Positions 17,458 through 28,550 of a DNA stretch of 64,000 bases are shown here, in pieces; the first letter of the stretch is position 1, and every line of letters begins with the position of its first letter. Both the position numbers and the translations under genes were made by a program. The stretch is from Rhodanobacteraceae bacterium (GTDB lineage Bacteria; Pseudomonadota; Gammaproteobacteria; Xanthomonadales; Rhodanobacteraceae): the NCBI GenBank assembly GCA_004299705.1, contig SCQS01000038.1, positions 1-64,000 on the forward strand, given 5' to 3'. The notes beneath the pieces were generated by a model that saw only the letters and a program-made list of their open reading frames with translations, was not told where the DNA came from and did not search any database.

Positions 17458-20031
17458 TCAGCGGCGCGGCTTGGCACGGTGCGTCGGCGCGGCGGACCAT
17501 GGGTCGTCTGGCCATGGGTGGCGTGGATAACGCCCCTTCAATTCCTTCTTCACCTCGGGGTAGGTGCGATCCCAGAAACCGCGCAGATCCTGGGTGACCT
17601 GGATCGGGCGACCCGCGGGCGACAGCAGGTGCAGCGTCACCGGCACGCGACCGTTCGCGATGCGCGGGGTTTCGGCGAGGCCGAACAACTCCTGCAGTTT
17701 CACAGCCAATACGGGAGAGGGGAGCAAAGCGTTCACATGCGCAGCGGCGTAATCGAGTTTCAGCATGCGTCCGCTCGGAACCACAAGCGCGTCGGGTGCG
17801 GCGTCATCCAGCAGTCTGCGTTGCGGCCACGTCAACAACGCGGTGAAAGCGTCGAAGAGTTCGTTGGACGACATCGCATCCAGCTTGCGCTTGCCGGCGA
17901 GGGCGGGCGCGAACCATTGCTCCAATGATGCGAGCAGGGCAGCATCCGAGACATCCGGCAACCCCACTTCCGGCATCGCCGCACGCAGCCAGGCGACGCG
18001 CGCCCGCACGCGGATGGCCGCATCACTCCACGGCAACACCGCGATACCACGTGCGCGAATCATTGCCAACAGCGCAGGCAGTGCGTCCCCGGAGTTCGCC
18101 GGAACCGCGCGACGCTCCAATACCAGTGCGTTGAAGCGGCGCTCCTCGAAGGCTTCGACGACATCGTTCGCGTTCAGCCGCACCACGCGCTCATGCGTGA
18201 AGCATTGCGGGTAATTGTGTTCCAGCAGCGCGGGGTCGAACGGTGCGGCGGCCAGGATCAGGCTGTCGCGCGTGTCGAAACGTGCTTCGACCACCACCAA
18301 CCATCGTTCGCCGTACAGCACAGATGCTTCGTGCAGACGCGCGCCGCGGCCGTTGGTGAGCTGGTAACGTCGCGGGTCTTTCGCATCCTGCATGGCGATG
18401 CGATCGGGGAACGCGTGCAACAGCAAGTTGCCCACGCTCAGCGTATCAGGCGTGCCGCTGGCACCGTGGCGTACGCCGAGGCGTTTGCGCCAGCCACGCG
18501 CGGCCTGTTCGATGGCGGACAACGCACCGGCATCGGCATCGCGCGCCGCACGCGCGCTGCCGTCACGCCAGGCGTGCAATGCGTGGAGCCGTGTGCGCAG
18601 GTCGTCGTTGAATCCACCGCGCACCGGTGAGCGCGCGTCCAGCAGCGCCAGCAGGTCGGCGACGAGTGCGCGCAATGCATCCGGGGCACGCAACGCCGCG
18701 GCGGCCATGCGCGGGTTCGTGCCGAGTTTCAGCATCTCGCGGCCCAACGGCGTGATGCGCAAATTCCCGTCCAGCGCAGCGAGCCGTTGCAGCAGATCCC
18801 GGGCCGCCGCCAATGCGCCCATGGGCGGCGCGTCCAGCCAAGGCAACGCTGTGGAGGCATCCTCGCCTACGCCCCATGCGGCCAGTTCCAGCGCGAGGCC
18901 GGACAATTCGGCCTGTGCGATTTCCGGCGTGCGCGCGGGGTCGAGGCGTCGGCTTTCGGGCCACAATCGATATGCCACGCCCGGCGCGACGCGGCCGGCG
19001 CGACCGGCGCGCTGATCCGCCGACGCTTGCGGGATGTTGACCGTTTGCAGGCGCGTGAAACCCGAATTCGGATCGAAGCGCGGTTCGCGCGCCAAACCTG
19101 TATCGATCACCGCGCGCACGCCCGGTACCGTGATCGAGGACTCGGCGACGTTGGTCGCCAGGATCACGCGCCGCGTGTCGGGTTCGGCGGCCATCAGCGC
19201 GGCGCGTTGTTCGGCCAGCGACAGTTCGCCGTGCAGCGGCAGGATTTCGACGACGGTTGCCGGCAGGCCGGCTCCTGCGGATGTGGCGCAGGAGCGCGCC
19301 TGCGCGTGACCGTATTCGGCAAGATCCACCAGAATGTGGCGTGCCTGCGCAATCTCGCGCCGCCCCGGCAGGAACACCAGCACGTCGCCATCGGTTTGTT
19401 CCAGCGCCGCTTGCACGGTACGGTGCAGCTGCGCCAGCTCGTTGTCGCCGCGAAGCGCAGGCGGATACTCGATGCGCACCGGAAACGCGCGGCCTTCGCT
19501 TTCCAGCACCGGCGCATCCAGCCACTTGGCGACGCGTGATCCTTCCAAAGTCGCCGACATCACCACGATGCGCAGGTCTGGTCTGAGAGATGCCTGCACA
19601 TCCAGCGCCAGTGTGGCCCCAAAATCACCGGCAAGATGCCGCTCGTGGAACTCGTCGAACACGATCGCGCCGATACCCGGCAATTCCGGATCGTCCTGCA
19701 GCATCCGCGTCAAGATGCCTTCGGTGACGACTTCGATGCGCGTGGCGTCCGACACGCGCGTCTCGAAGCGGATGCGATAGCCAATCGTCTGTCCAACCGC
19801 CTCGCCGCGCTGCGCGGCCATGAACTCGGCCGCCGCACGCGCCGCGATCCGGCGCGGTTCCAGCAGCACGATTTTCCTGCCGGCCAGCCACGCTTCGTCC
19901 AGCAGCGCCGGAGGCACCTGGGTGGTCTTGCCTGTGCCGGGTGGGGCTTCCAGAACCAGACGCGGATGCACTGCCAGTGAAGCGCGGATGCGCGGCAACA
20001 GCGGGGCGACAGGAAATGCTTTGGTGTCCAT
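17458..20031 (-). CDS. hrpB: ATP-dependent helicase HrpB, carrying a REP-derived insert
   Basis: HrpB is a DEAH-type RNA helicase of unassigned cellular role in most bacteria. The 857-residue protein has Walker A 'APPGTGKTTQVP', the DEXH box 'VFDEFHERH', motif III 'VMSATLEG', motif V 'ATNVAESSITVPGV' and motif VI 'QRAGRAGR', followed by the HrpB-specific C-terminal domain. I chose the ATG at 20031 ('MDTKAFPVAPLL') because upstream in-frame sequence lacks helicase homology. Residues ~242-258 ('AQARSCATSAGAGLPA') are encoded by a REP doublet (19259-19308) and look like an in-frame insertion between motif III and the 'ILPLHGELS' strand. Confidence 0.95.
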   Translation of the reverse strand: MDTKAFPVAPLLPRIRASLAVHPRLVLEAPPGTGKTTQVPPALLDEAWLAGRKIVLLEPRRIAARAAAEFMAAQRGEAVGQTIGYRIRFETRVSDATRIEVVTEGILTRMLQDDPELPGIGAIVFDEFHERHLAGDFGATLALDVQASLRPDLRIVVMSATLEGSRVAKWLDAPVLESEGRAFPVRIEYPPALRGDNELAQLHRTVQAALEQTDGDVLVFLPGRREIAQARHILVDLAEYGHAQARSCATSAGAGLPATVVEILPLHGELSLAEQRAALMAAEPDTRRVILATNVAESSITVPGVRAVIDTGLAREPRFDPNSGFTRLQTVNIPQASADQRAGRAGRVAPGVAYRLWPESRRLDPARTPEIAQAELSGLALELAAWGVGEDASTALPWLDAPPMGALAAARDLLQRLAALDGNLRITPLGREMLKLGTNPRMAAAALRAPDALRALVADLLALLDARSPVRGGFNDDLRTRLHALHAWRDGSARAARDADAGALSAIEQAARGWRKRLGVRHGASGTPDTLSVGNLLLHAFPDRIAMQDAKDPRRYQLTNGRGARLHEASVLYGERWLVVVEARFDTRDSLILAAAPFDPALLEHNYPQCFTHERVVRLNANDVVEAFEERRFNALVLERRAVPANSGDALPALLAMIRARGIAVLPWSDAAIRVRARVAWLRAAMPEVGLPDVSDAALLASLEQWFAPALAGKRKLDAMSSNELFDAFTALLTWPQRRLLDDAAPDALVVPSGRMLKLDYAAAHVNALLPSPVLAVKLQELFGLAETPRIANGRVPVTLHLLSPAGRPIQVTQDLRGFWDRTYPEVKKELKGRYPRHPWPDDPWSAAPTHRAKPRR
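19259..19308. repeat. REP doublet inside hrpB
   Basis: On the plus strand GCCGGCAGGCCGGCTCCTGC is followed by a short spacer and GCAGGAGCGCGCCTGCGCG. This is the same inverted REP pair as at 849-915 (GCTCCTAC...GTAGGAGCGCGCCTGCG), lying within the hrpB coding sequence and read in frame. Confidence 0.75.
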
Positions 20032-20091
20032 CGTGGGAATGTGCACTCTATCCCGATATTCTCCACGCTGGATTTTCCCACAGCAGCAACC

Positions 20092-20880
20092 ATGCACCTG
20101 ATCGACATCGGCGCCAATCTCACCCACGACTCATTCCGCCGTGATTTCGATGCGGTGCTGGAGCGCGCGCGCAAGGCCGGCGTGGAGCGAATGGTCGTCA
20201 CCGGTGCCTCGCGCGAAGGCAGCCGGCATGCGCTGGAGCTGGCGCGTGCCCACGCCGGCGTGTTGTTTGCGACCGCGGGCGTGCACCCGCACCACGCGGG
20301 TGATTACGGCGCCGAAACGGACGCGCTGTTGCGCGAGCTGGCGCGCGATCCCGCGGTCGTCGCGGTGGGTGAAACGGGCCTGGATTATTTTCGCGACCTC
20401 TCGCCGCGGCCTGCGCAGCGCGCGGCATTCGAGAAGCAGCTCGCGATTGCCGTGGATTTGCACAAACCACTGTTCCTGCACCAGCGTGACGCTCACGCGG
20501 ATTTTCTCGCGCTGCTGAAAGCCGCCCGCGACCGCGTGCCCGCGGTGGTGGTGCACTGCTTCACCGACGAGCGTCGCGCACTGTTCGATTACCTTGACCT
20601 CGACTGCCACATCGGCATCACCGGTTGGGTTTGCGACGAACGCCGCGGCCTGCACTTGCGCGAATTGGTGCGCGAGATTCCGTCGAACCGTTTGATGCTG
20701 GAAACCGATGCGCCGTACCTGTTGCCGCGCGACATCCGTCCCCAACCCGCGGATCGGCGCAACGAACCGATGTACCTTGCGCACGTCTGTGAAGTGGTGG
20801 CAGGGTTGCGCGGGGAGGATCCGGAAATTACAGCGGCGAATGCCACGCAGGCGTCGGGCGCGTTTTTCGGCATTGCGTAG
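20092..20880 (+). CDS. tatD: TatD family metal-dependent DNase
   Basis: This 262-residue TIM-barrel hydrolase is of the TatD family, 3'-5' exonucleases acting on damaged DNA with divalent metals. It matches TatD proper rather than YcfH or YjjV: the start is 'MHLIDIGANLTHDSFRRDF', then 'TAGVHPHHA', 'VAVGETGLDYFRDLSP', 'FLHQRDAHADF', 'VVHCFTDE', and the hallmark 'LETDAPYLLPRD'. Metal-ligand His, Glu and Asp residues are in place. The start at 20092 aligns with the family N-terminus. It is divergent from hrpB with a 60-bp gap. Confidence 0.95.
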   Translation: MHLIDIGANLTHDSFRRDFDAVLERARKAGVERMVVTGASREGSRHALELARAHAGVLFATAGVHPHHAGDYGAETDALLRELARDPAVVAVGETGLDYFRDLSPRPAQRAAFEKQLAIAVDLHKPLFLHQRDAHADFLALLKAARDRVPAVVVHCFTDERRALFDYLDLDCHIGITGWVCDERRGLHLRELVREIPSNRLMLETDAPYLLPRDIRPQPADRRNEPMYLAHVCEVVAGLRGEDPEITAANATQASGAFFGIA

Positions 20881-20913
20881 GCGAAAGCGCATAGCGCGTT
20901 CAAAACAAACCGT

Positions 20914-21175
20914 CGTCATTCCGGGGCCGGCCAAAGGCCGGAACCCGACTGCGCAGGCAGGATGCCGGAGCGAACATCGGCGTAGCCGATGGCCCGAAGG
21001 GCGAGCCGCAGGGATGCGGTGAGTTTATCCATGTTGATCTTCGTGCCAACGAAGCAAGATCAAAATGGATTACTCGCGCCATCCATGGCGCTCGCCCTTC
21101 GGGCCGCCAAGGCGTTCGCGTTTGCAGTCCTGCAAACGCAGTCCGGATCACCGCTACGCGGTGTCCGGAATGACG
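20914..21175. repeat. Palindromic element with CGTCATTCCGG ends (family D)
   Basis: The 262-bp element is bounded by the inverted repeat CGTCATTCCGG (20914-20924) and CCGGAATGACG (21165-21175). Inside are further hairpins: GGCCGGCC-AAAGGCCGG, TTTGCAGTCCTGCAAA (about 21120-21136) and TTGATCTT...AAGATCAA. A shorter copy with the same ends lies within polA (54712-54821). Translation of the plus strand near both ends gives VVIPGPAKGRNP and SGSPLRGVRND, peptides almost identical to the insert in the PolA protein. No gene is credible in the 313-bp gap around it. Confidence 0.85.
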
Positions 21176-21193
21176 CCAAAGTGTATGTAGACA

Positions 21194-21943
21194 TCAATAA
21201 ATGACACGCCCCGCACGGATCGCAAGATCCCAGCGCACGGGCTTCACCTGCTCAGCGTCGCCCCATGCAGCGACCAGCTCGTCCGCAATTGCCGCGATCG
21301 CGTCATGGCCGGTGGCGCGGGTGTATTTTTGTGCCGCCGACCATGAGGTCAGATAGGCCAGCAGTTGCCGCGCGTTCCAGTCCACGCGCATTTCGAAGGC
21401 GGGCGCCGTGACCGGCGCGAAGGGGATTTCCAGCGACACATAGCCTTCATCGACCAGCCGTCGCTCCGGCGACCAGTATTCGCCGAGGATCGGGTCGTAC
21501 AAATGCGCAACAACCTTGTCGACTCCCGGTGTCACGCTGCAATTCGCATAACACCACGCCGCCAACAACGCGCCGGGCTTGGCGACGCGCCGCACCTCCG
21601 CGATGAACGCGGGCAGATCGAACCAGTGCAGGGCCTGCGCGACGGTGACGGCATCGGCGGAATGTTGCGCCAGCGAAGTATGTTCGGCCGATTCGTTGCG
21701 GTACTCCACGCGCGGGTCGGCGATCGCGTTGCCGACTTGTTTCTCGCTCGGGTCGGTCGCGATCACGTGCCGGAAATGCTTTGCCAGCGCCACACTGGCC
21801 TGCCCGTTGCCGCAGCCGGCATCCCACACACAATCCAGTGCGGGTGCTTGCTGCGCCACCCACGCGAACAACACGTCGGGATAATGCGGCCGCGCCTTGA
21901 GGTACAGGTCGGAGTGGCCGGAGAAGAGATCCTTGAAGTTCAT
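21194..21943 (-). CDS. Class I SAM-dependent methyltransferase
   Basis: The 249-residue protein is a type 11 methyltransferase. SAM motif I is 'VWDAGCGNGQASVAL'; later motifs include 'VIATDPSEKQ', 'DAVTVAQALHWFDLPAFIAE' and 'RVAKPGALLAAW'. The N-terminus 'FKDLFSGHSDLYLKARPHYP' resembles a widespread group of small-molecule methyltransferases with no assigned substrate. Its ATG overlaps the stop codon of the pseudouridine synthase by four bases (ATGA), so the two are translationally coupled. Confidence 0.9.
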   Translation of the reverse strand: MNFKDLFSGHSDLYLKARPHYPDVLFAWVAQQAPALDCVWDAGCGNGQASVALAKHFRHVIATDPSEKQVGNAIADPRVEYRNESAEHTSLAQHSADAVTVAQALHWFDLPAFIAEVRRVAKPGALLAAWCYANCSVTPGVDKVVAHLYDPILGEYWSPERRLVDEGYVSLEIPFAPVTAPAFEMRVDWNARQLLAYLTSWSAAQKYTRATGHDAIAAIADELVAAWGDAEQVKPVRWDLAIRAGRVIY

Positions 21944-22533
21944 CGTGGCGTTCTCGTTCGCGATGCGCGGGAAAGGTGTTCCGATGGCGTGGTTTCGATC
22001 ACCCGCAGCGCACCGGGCGCGAGTTCGCCCAGCGCATGTTCGCCGACGCGCGTGCGGATCAGGCGCAGGGTGGGCAGGCCGACCGCGGCGGTCATGCGCC
22101 GCACTTGACGGTTGCGGCCTTCGCGGATGGTGAGTTCGAGCCACGCGTCGGGCACGGTTTTGCGGAAGCGCACCGGCGGATCGCGCGGCCACAGCCACGC
22201 GGGCGCGCGTTCGATCAGCCGCGCGGTCGCGGGCAGTGTCAAACCATCATTCAATTCGACGCCCGCGCGCAAACGTTGCAGCGCGGTTGCATCGGGCGTG
22301 CCTTCGACTTGCGCGAGATACGTTTTCGGCAATTTGTGGCGTGGGTCGGTGATGCGGTGCGCGAGCGCGCCGTCGTCGGTCAGCAGCAACAAACCTTCCG
22401 AGTCGTAGTCGAGCCGGCCGGCCGGATAGACCTTCGGCGGCAAACCGAATTCGGTCAGCGTGCGACGCGGTGGCGTGCTGCGGTCGGTGAACTGGCACAG
22501 TACGTTGAAGGGTTTGTTGAACGCAATGAGCAT
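21940..22533 (-). CDS. rluE: RluE-like 23S rRNA pseudouridine synthase
   Basis: This 197-residue enzyme of the RsuA family has 'NKPFNVLCQFTD' at the N-terminus. The catalytic aspartate lies in 'AGRLDYDSEGLLLLTDDG', followed by 'KTYLAQVEG' and 'EGRNRQVRRMTAAVGLPTLR'. There is no S4 domain, and the size matches RluE, which modifies U2457 in helix 89 of 23S rRNA. I chose the ATG at 22533. A TTG at 22545 would extend the protein four codons and overlap the upstream gene's stop. It is the middle gene of a three-gene operon. Confidence 0.9.
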   Translation of the reverse strand: MLIAFNKPFNVLCQFTDRSTPPRRTLTEFGLPPKVYPAGRLDYDSEGLLLLTDDGALAHRITDPRHKLPKTYLAQVEGTPDATALQRLRAGVELNDGLTLPATARLIERAPAWLWPRDPPVRFRKTVPDAWLELTIREGRNRQVRRMTAAVGLPTLRLIRTRVGEHALGELAPGALRVIETTPSEHLSRASRTRTPR

Positions 22534-22541
22534 CGTGCGCT

Positions 22542-23645
22542 TCAATGCGTCGAGGACGCGGCCGCGGCCGCCGTGCTCGCTGCCGCGGCGGGATCGGTGG
22601 TGCTGGCATCTTCCGCGTCCGGCGCGATGACGGTGTAACCGCGTGCCTGCAGTGCCGCGAGGTAGCCGTGCGGGTCCAACAGATTGTCCATCGGCAGCAC
22701 CGCAAAACTTTGCGTGTGGCTGGCCAGCGCGGTATCCGCGGCGGTCAGCCAGGTCGATTCGAGGCGGCGGGACAGGTCGGTGACACCGACGGATTTGGCG
22801 ATGATGGTATTGAAGGCGGATTCGCAGGAATCGTCGGTGTCGGCCTGCCGCACCTTGCGCAGGGTCGCGATGTCGCCGGTGGCCCAGGCGTCGGCACTGG
22901 CGCGCAAGGCCGGCAGCCGGTGTTCGACCACGTCGAGGATCTGGTTGAGGCAGGCCGTGCCGTCCAGGCCGGAGGCCTCGAAGGTCTTGACCGCCTGGCG
23001 CGGCTCGTGCACTTCCAGCGTGTAGCGCGGTTTTTCAAGCTTGACCTGGTGCTGCTCGGCGAGCTGCTTGATGGTGTCGTTGATCTTGCCGCTGCTGCGC
23101 AAGCCGTGTTGCTTCAATGCGGCCGAATACAGCTTGAAGCCCGCGAACATGGGCTTCAGGCGCTCGACGCCGCGATCGTCAGCCAGATACTGCTGCCTGG
23201 CGCTGGCCCAGCGCGCATACAGCGCGGGCGGCAGCACCTGCTGCAGGGTCTTGCCGTCCGGATTGCGTTGCGCGTGATAGACCGAGGGCAGCAGAAACAG
23301 TTTGCCCAGCCAGTTGGTGTCGAGCTTGGTCTTGACGCCGGGCGCTTCCAGCACGACCTGCGAGGCGGCGATGGTCTGTGCGACCTGTGCGGAACGCCAT
23401 TCGATTCCGCTCGGCACGGTGCGCACCATACCCATGATCCACAGCACGTGATCGCCGCGGCTGACCTTCCACAGACCAGGGCCGGGTACCACGCCGGTGA
23501 CGGTGACGGCTTGCAGGGTGGTGATCGACGCGGGCGGTGCGGGCGTGGCAGTGGCAGCGCTTGAAGATGCGGCCGGCGCGACGGTCTGTGCCAGCGCGCC
23601 GGCACAGGTGAGCAGCAGGAAGCATGGGGCCAGGGTAATTCGCAT
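22542..23645 (-). CDS. TraB/GumN family exported protein
   Basis: This 367-residue protein has a signal peptide (residues 1-19) and a TraB/GumN (Tiki-like) domain. Family phrases are 'LWKVSRGDHVLWIMGMVRTVP', 'VVLEAPGVKT' and a C-terminal 'SFAVLPMDNLLDPHGYLAALQARGYTV'. In Tiki relatives GX2H and related residues bind metal for proteolysis. Here the usual GXXH near the N-terminus reads 'IMGMVRT', with no histidine, so protease activity is doubtful. An Ala/Ser/Thr-rich tail ends the protein. It heads the operon with rluE and the methyltransferase. Confidence 0.85.
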   Translation of the reverse strand: MRITLAPCFLLLTCAGALAQTVAPAASSSAATATPAPPASITTLQAVTVTGVVPGPGLWKVSRGDHVLWIMGMVRTVPSGIEWRSAQVAQTIAASQVVLEAPGVKTKLDTNWLGKLFLLPSVYHAQRNPDGKTLQQVLPPALYARWASARQQYLADDRGVERLKPMFAGFKLYSAALKQHGLRSSGKINDTIKQLAEQHQVKLEKPRYTLEVHEPRQAVKTFEASGLDGTACLNQILDVVEHRLPALRASADAWATGDIATLRKVRQADTDDSCESAFNTIIAKSVGVTDLSRRLESTWLTAADTALASHTQSFAVLPMDNLLDPHGYLAALQARGYTVIAPDAEDASTTDPAAAASTAAAAASSTH

Positions 23646-23745
23646 GTTGCACAGATCGTCGGCAATGCGCCAAGTTCCCCATTGTCACAGCTTCCGTTGG
23701 CCGCTGGTGTGTTTCGGTAGGGACATGCTCGGCCATGCGCGATGA

Positions 23746-26103
<2,358 letters not shown>

Positions 26104-26130
26104 ACCGGCATCACGGGCGAAAGCCGTCAG

Positions 26131-26700
26131 TCATGCATCCGCGGGTCGTGCATCGTCGTGCTCCAGCAGGGTGAGCACGTGTTGCAAGGTCCCTGCAGCG
26201 AAGGCCGGACGCATGGTTGCCTGATCCATGATCGCAGCCACCCGTAGGCAAGTTCCGACTCCGGCTGCTTCCCCGGCTCCGATGTCCGACCCGCTATCGC
26301 CGATGAGGATCGATCCGCCAAGGTCGAGTCCGAGGTCGCGCTGCGCGGCGAGCAGCATGCCGGGCTTGGGCTTGCGGCATTCGCAATCGCGCAAATAATC
26401 GCCGATGCCGTGCACGGGGTGGTGCGGGCAGTAATAGACGGCATCCAGTCGCGCGTCGCGCTTGCGGAATTCGCTGCGCACCCAATCCATGTAGGCGAGG
26501 AATTGCGATTCGGCGTAATGCCCGCGCGCGATCCCTGCCTGGTTGGTCACCACCACGTTCAGAAAGCCGTTTCGGGTCGATGCACGGCACAGGTCGAAGA
26601 TGCCGTCGATGAAATCGGTACGTTCGGGCGTGCACACGTAGCCGTGGTCGACGTTGATCACGCCGTCCTTGTCCAGGAACAGGGCACGCCGGGCCGTCAT
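26131..26700 (-). CDS. gmhB: D-glycero-beta-D-manno-heptose 1,7-bisphosphate 7-phosphatase GmhB
   Basis: GmhB removes the 7-phosphate from heptose bisphosphate, the third step to ADP-heptose for the LPS inner core. The 189-residue HAD-family enzyme has the nucleophile motif '[10 protein letters not shown]', '[11 protein letters not shown]', a zinc loop with Cys/His in '[10 protein letters not shown]' and '[10 protein letters not shown]', and '[13 protein letters not shown]'. The zinc loop separates GmhB from other HAD phosphatases. It is the last gene of the heptose operon, 141 bp after gmhA. Confidence 0.95.
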   Translation of the reverse strand: MTARRALFLDKDGVINVDHGYVCTPERTDFIDGIFDLCRASTRNGFLNVVVTNQAGIARGHYAESQFLAYMDWVRSEFRKRDARLDAVYYCPHHPVHGIGDYLRDCECRKPKPGMLLAAQRDLGLDLGGSILIGDSGSDIGAGEAAGVGTCLRVAAIMDQATMRPAFAAGTLQHVLTLLEHDDARPADA

Positions 26701-26841
26701 GCGGCCGCGCCGGAGCGTGCAGCGAGGGCCGCGCGCCGGCGGCGTTCCGTCGTGCCGATCCCGTGGCGGTTCCGGGTTCGCCGGGTCGGCGGCCAGGCCG
26801 CGTGGATGGACGTTGCTGCAATGGCGGCAACGGCGACCCCG

Positions 26842-27441
26842 TCAGTCGTCTTCACGTGGAAACATCCCGCGTTCGATCAGGCTGCAGATCAGGTGCCCGA
26901 GCAGTTCGTGGCCTTCCTGGATCTTCGGGGTTTCGTCGGAAGGGATGCGCAAACACAGCGTGCAGCGGTCGGCCATCGCACCGCCGGAGCGGCCGGTAAA
27001 ACCGATCGTGGCGATGCCCGACTCGTTCGCGGTATCGATGGCCGCGAGGATGTTCCTCGAATTGCCCGAGGTCGAAATCGCGAACAGCACGTCGCCCTTG
27101 CGGCCCAGCGCTTCCAGTTGGCGCGCGAACACGCGCTCGTAGCCGTAATCGTTGCCGATCGCGGTGAGCGCGCTGGTGTCTGTGGTGAGCGCAATGCCCG
27201 GCAAGCCCGGACGATCATAGTTGAAACGACTGACCAGCTCCGCGGCCCAGTGCTGGGCGTCGGCCGCGCTGCCGCCGTTGCCGGCAAACAGGATCTTGTT
27301 GCCGCGCCGCAACGCCGCGACGCAACGCGCGACCACGTCCGGCACCTGCGCACGCAAGGCGGCATCGGCCGAGATCGCGTCGATGAGGCGGCGCGACTTT
27401 TCGAACTCGGCGTCGAGCAAGGCATCCAGGTGAGCCGTCAT
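26842..27441 (-). CDS. gmhA: Phosphoheptose isomerase GmhA
   Basis: GmhA isomerises sedoheptulose 7-phosphate to D-glycero-D-manno-heptose 7-phosphate, the first committed step of heptose synthesis. The 199-residue SIS-domain protein has 'ILFAGNGGSAADAQHWAAEL', 'ALTTDTSALTAIGNDYGYE', 'LFAISTSGNSRNIL' and a C-terminal 'IQEGHELLGHLICSLIE' with the metal-binding Glu and His. Length matches E. coli GmhA (192). The ATG at 27441 was chosen over in-frame upstream codons that lack family similarity. Confidence 0.94.
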   Translation of the reverse strand: MTAHLDALLDAEFEKSRRLIDAISADAALRAQVPDVVARCVAALRRGNKILFAGNGGSAADAQHWAAELVSRFNYDRPGLPGIALTTDTSALTAIGNDYGYERVFARQLEALGRKGDVLFAISTSGNSRNILAAIDTANESGIATIGFTGRSGGAMADRCTLCLRIPSDETPKIQEGHELLGHLICSLIERGMFPREDD

Positions 27442-27520
27442 GCGTCGGCTCCCGTCACGTCTTGAAGCGACTGGGCCTGGGGCGGAACCCGACAGACACG
27501 CAGGATCATCCGCCGCCGCC

Positions 27521-28528
27521 TCAATGGTCGTCCACTTCGAGCAGGGTTCCCGTACGCGGATCGCACACGAATACGTGGCCGGCATCATCGTCGGTTACGC
27601 AGTGGGCGTGTTCGGCGGTCTTGTAGCGCGCGACCGGCGCGAGCGCACCGGCGGCAGTCACGTTGAAAATCGTCAAGGTGGCGGCACGCGCGCCGGGCAC
27701 GTACAGATGATGCAGCTGCGGGCTGTAGCTGATGATGTCGATGCCGGCGCCCGCGCTGGCGACGACCTTGCCGTCCTCGGCCGGGGCGAGCGTCACCACC
27801 TTGCCCTCGCTGCAGGCCACGAACACATGATCGTGCGCTTCGTCCATGGCGATGCCGCGTGAACCCTCGCAGGTGTTGGGCCATTCGGCCAGCACCTTGT
27901 GGCTGGTGAGTTCCATGGACACCGTCTTGCTTTTCCAGAGATTCGAATAGGCGCGATTGCGGGCGTTGTCCACTTCCAGCGATTCGGGGCCGCCGGCGAC
28001 ATGGATCACGGTTTCCGGCGTCAGGGCGGGCTTCGGCGCGACGGACAATTTGAACACCTGGATCTGCTGCTTGCCGGGTTCCGTGACCCAGATTTCATGC
28101 GTGCGTGCCACGTAGCGCACGTAGTCCGGCCCGCCTGCGAGCGGAGTGCGCCCGATGACTTTCCGGGTTTGCGGGTCGATCGTGACCACTTCCGCGGGGT
28201 CGTGGTCGCTCGCGAACAGATAGCCTTCGGCGTAGATGGCCGAGGTGGTGCCTTCGCGATGCTGCCCGGTATTCGCGGTTGGCGCGCTCACGCCATGGAT
28301 GACCGTGAGGGCGTTGTTGGCGGGATCGATCAGGACCAGGTTGCCGGTCGCGCCTGCCGGAACCGTGATGCGATGCAGGGGTGCCGCGTAACCGATGTCA
28401 TCGAACCCGATGCTCTGGTGTCCGTCCGGAATCGCGATGACGGCGTGTGGCGCAAGCGGCGCAGACGCGGCCAGCCCCACCAGCGGAAGCAAAACGAGCA
28501 GTAGTGACGTACACGGCAATGCTTTCAT
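27521..28528 (-). CDS. Secreted YncE-like beta-propeller protein
   Basis: This 335-residue protein has a clear signal peptide (residues 1-22, 'LLLVLLPLVGLAASA') and repeated blades of the YncE/YVTN-type propeller: 'GNLVLIDPANNALTVIHG', 'VVTIDPQTRKVIGRTPLAGG', 'HVAGGPESLEVDNARNRAYS', 'GIAMDEAHDHVFVACSEGKV' and 'GHVFVCDPRTGTLLEVDDH'. It probably acts in the periplasm as a binding or scaffold protein. It sits inside the ADP-heptose operon, between hldE and gmhA, which is not its usual place. A link to LPS or the envelope is possible, but no catalytic motif is visible. Confidence 0.85.
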   Translation of the reverse strand: MKALPCTSLLLVLLPLVGLAASAPLAPHAVIAIPDGHQSIGFDDIGYAAPLHRITVPAGATGNLVLIDPANNALTVIHGVSAPTANTGQHREGTTSAIYAEGYLFASDHDPAEVVTIDPQTRKVIGRTPLAGGPDYVRYVARTHEIWVTEPGKQQIQVFKLSVAPKPALTPETVIHVAGGPESLEVDNARNRAYSNLWKSKTVSMELTSHKVLAEWPNTCEGSRGIAMDEAHDHVFVACSEGKVVTLAPAEDGKVVASAGAGIDIISYSPQLHHLYVPGARAATLTIFNVTAAGALAPVARYKTAEHAHCVTDDDAGHVFVCDPRTGTLLEVDDH

Positions 28529-28550
28529 GTTCGGGGTCTCCGGAAGGGTG

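Noticed and set aside
21940-22545. TTG start at 22545 giving a 201-residue RluE-like protein
   Set aside because: The ATG at 22533 fits the family start and follows the upstream stop at a normal distance.
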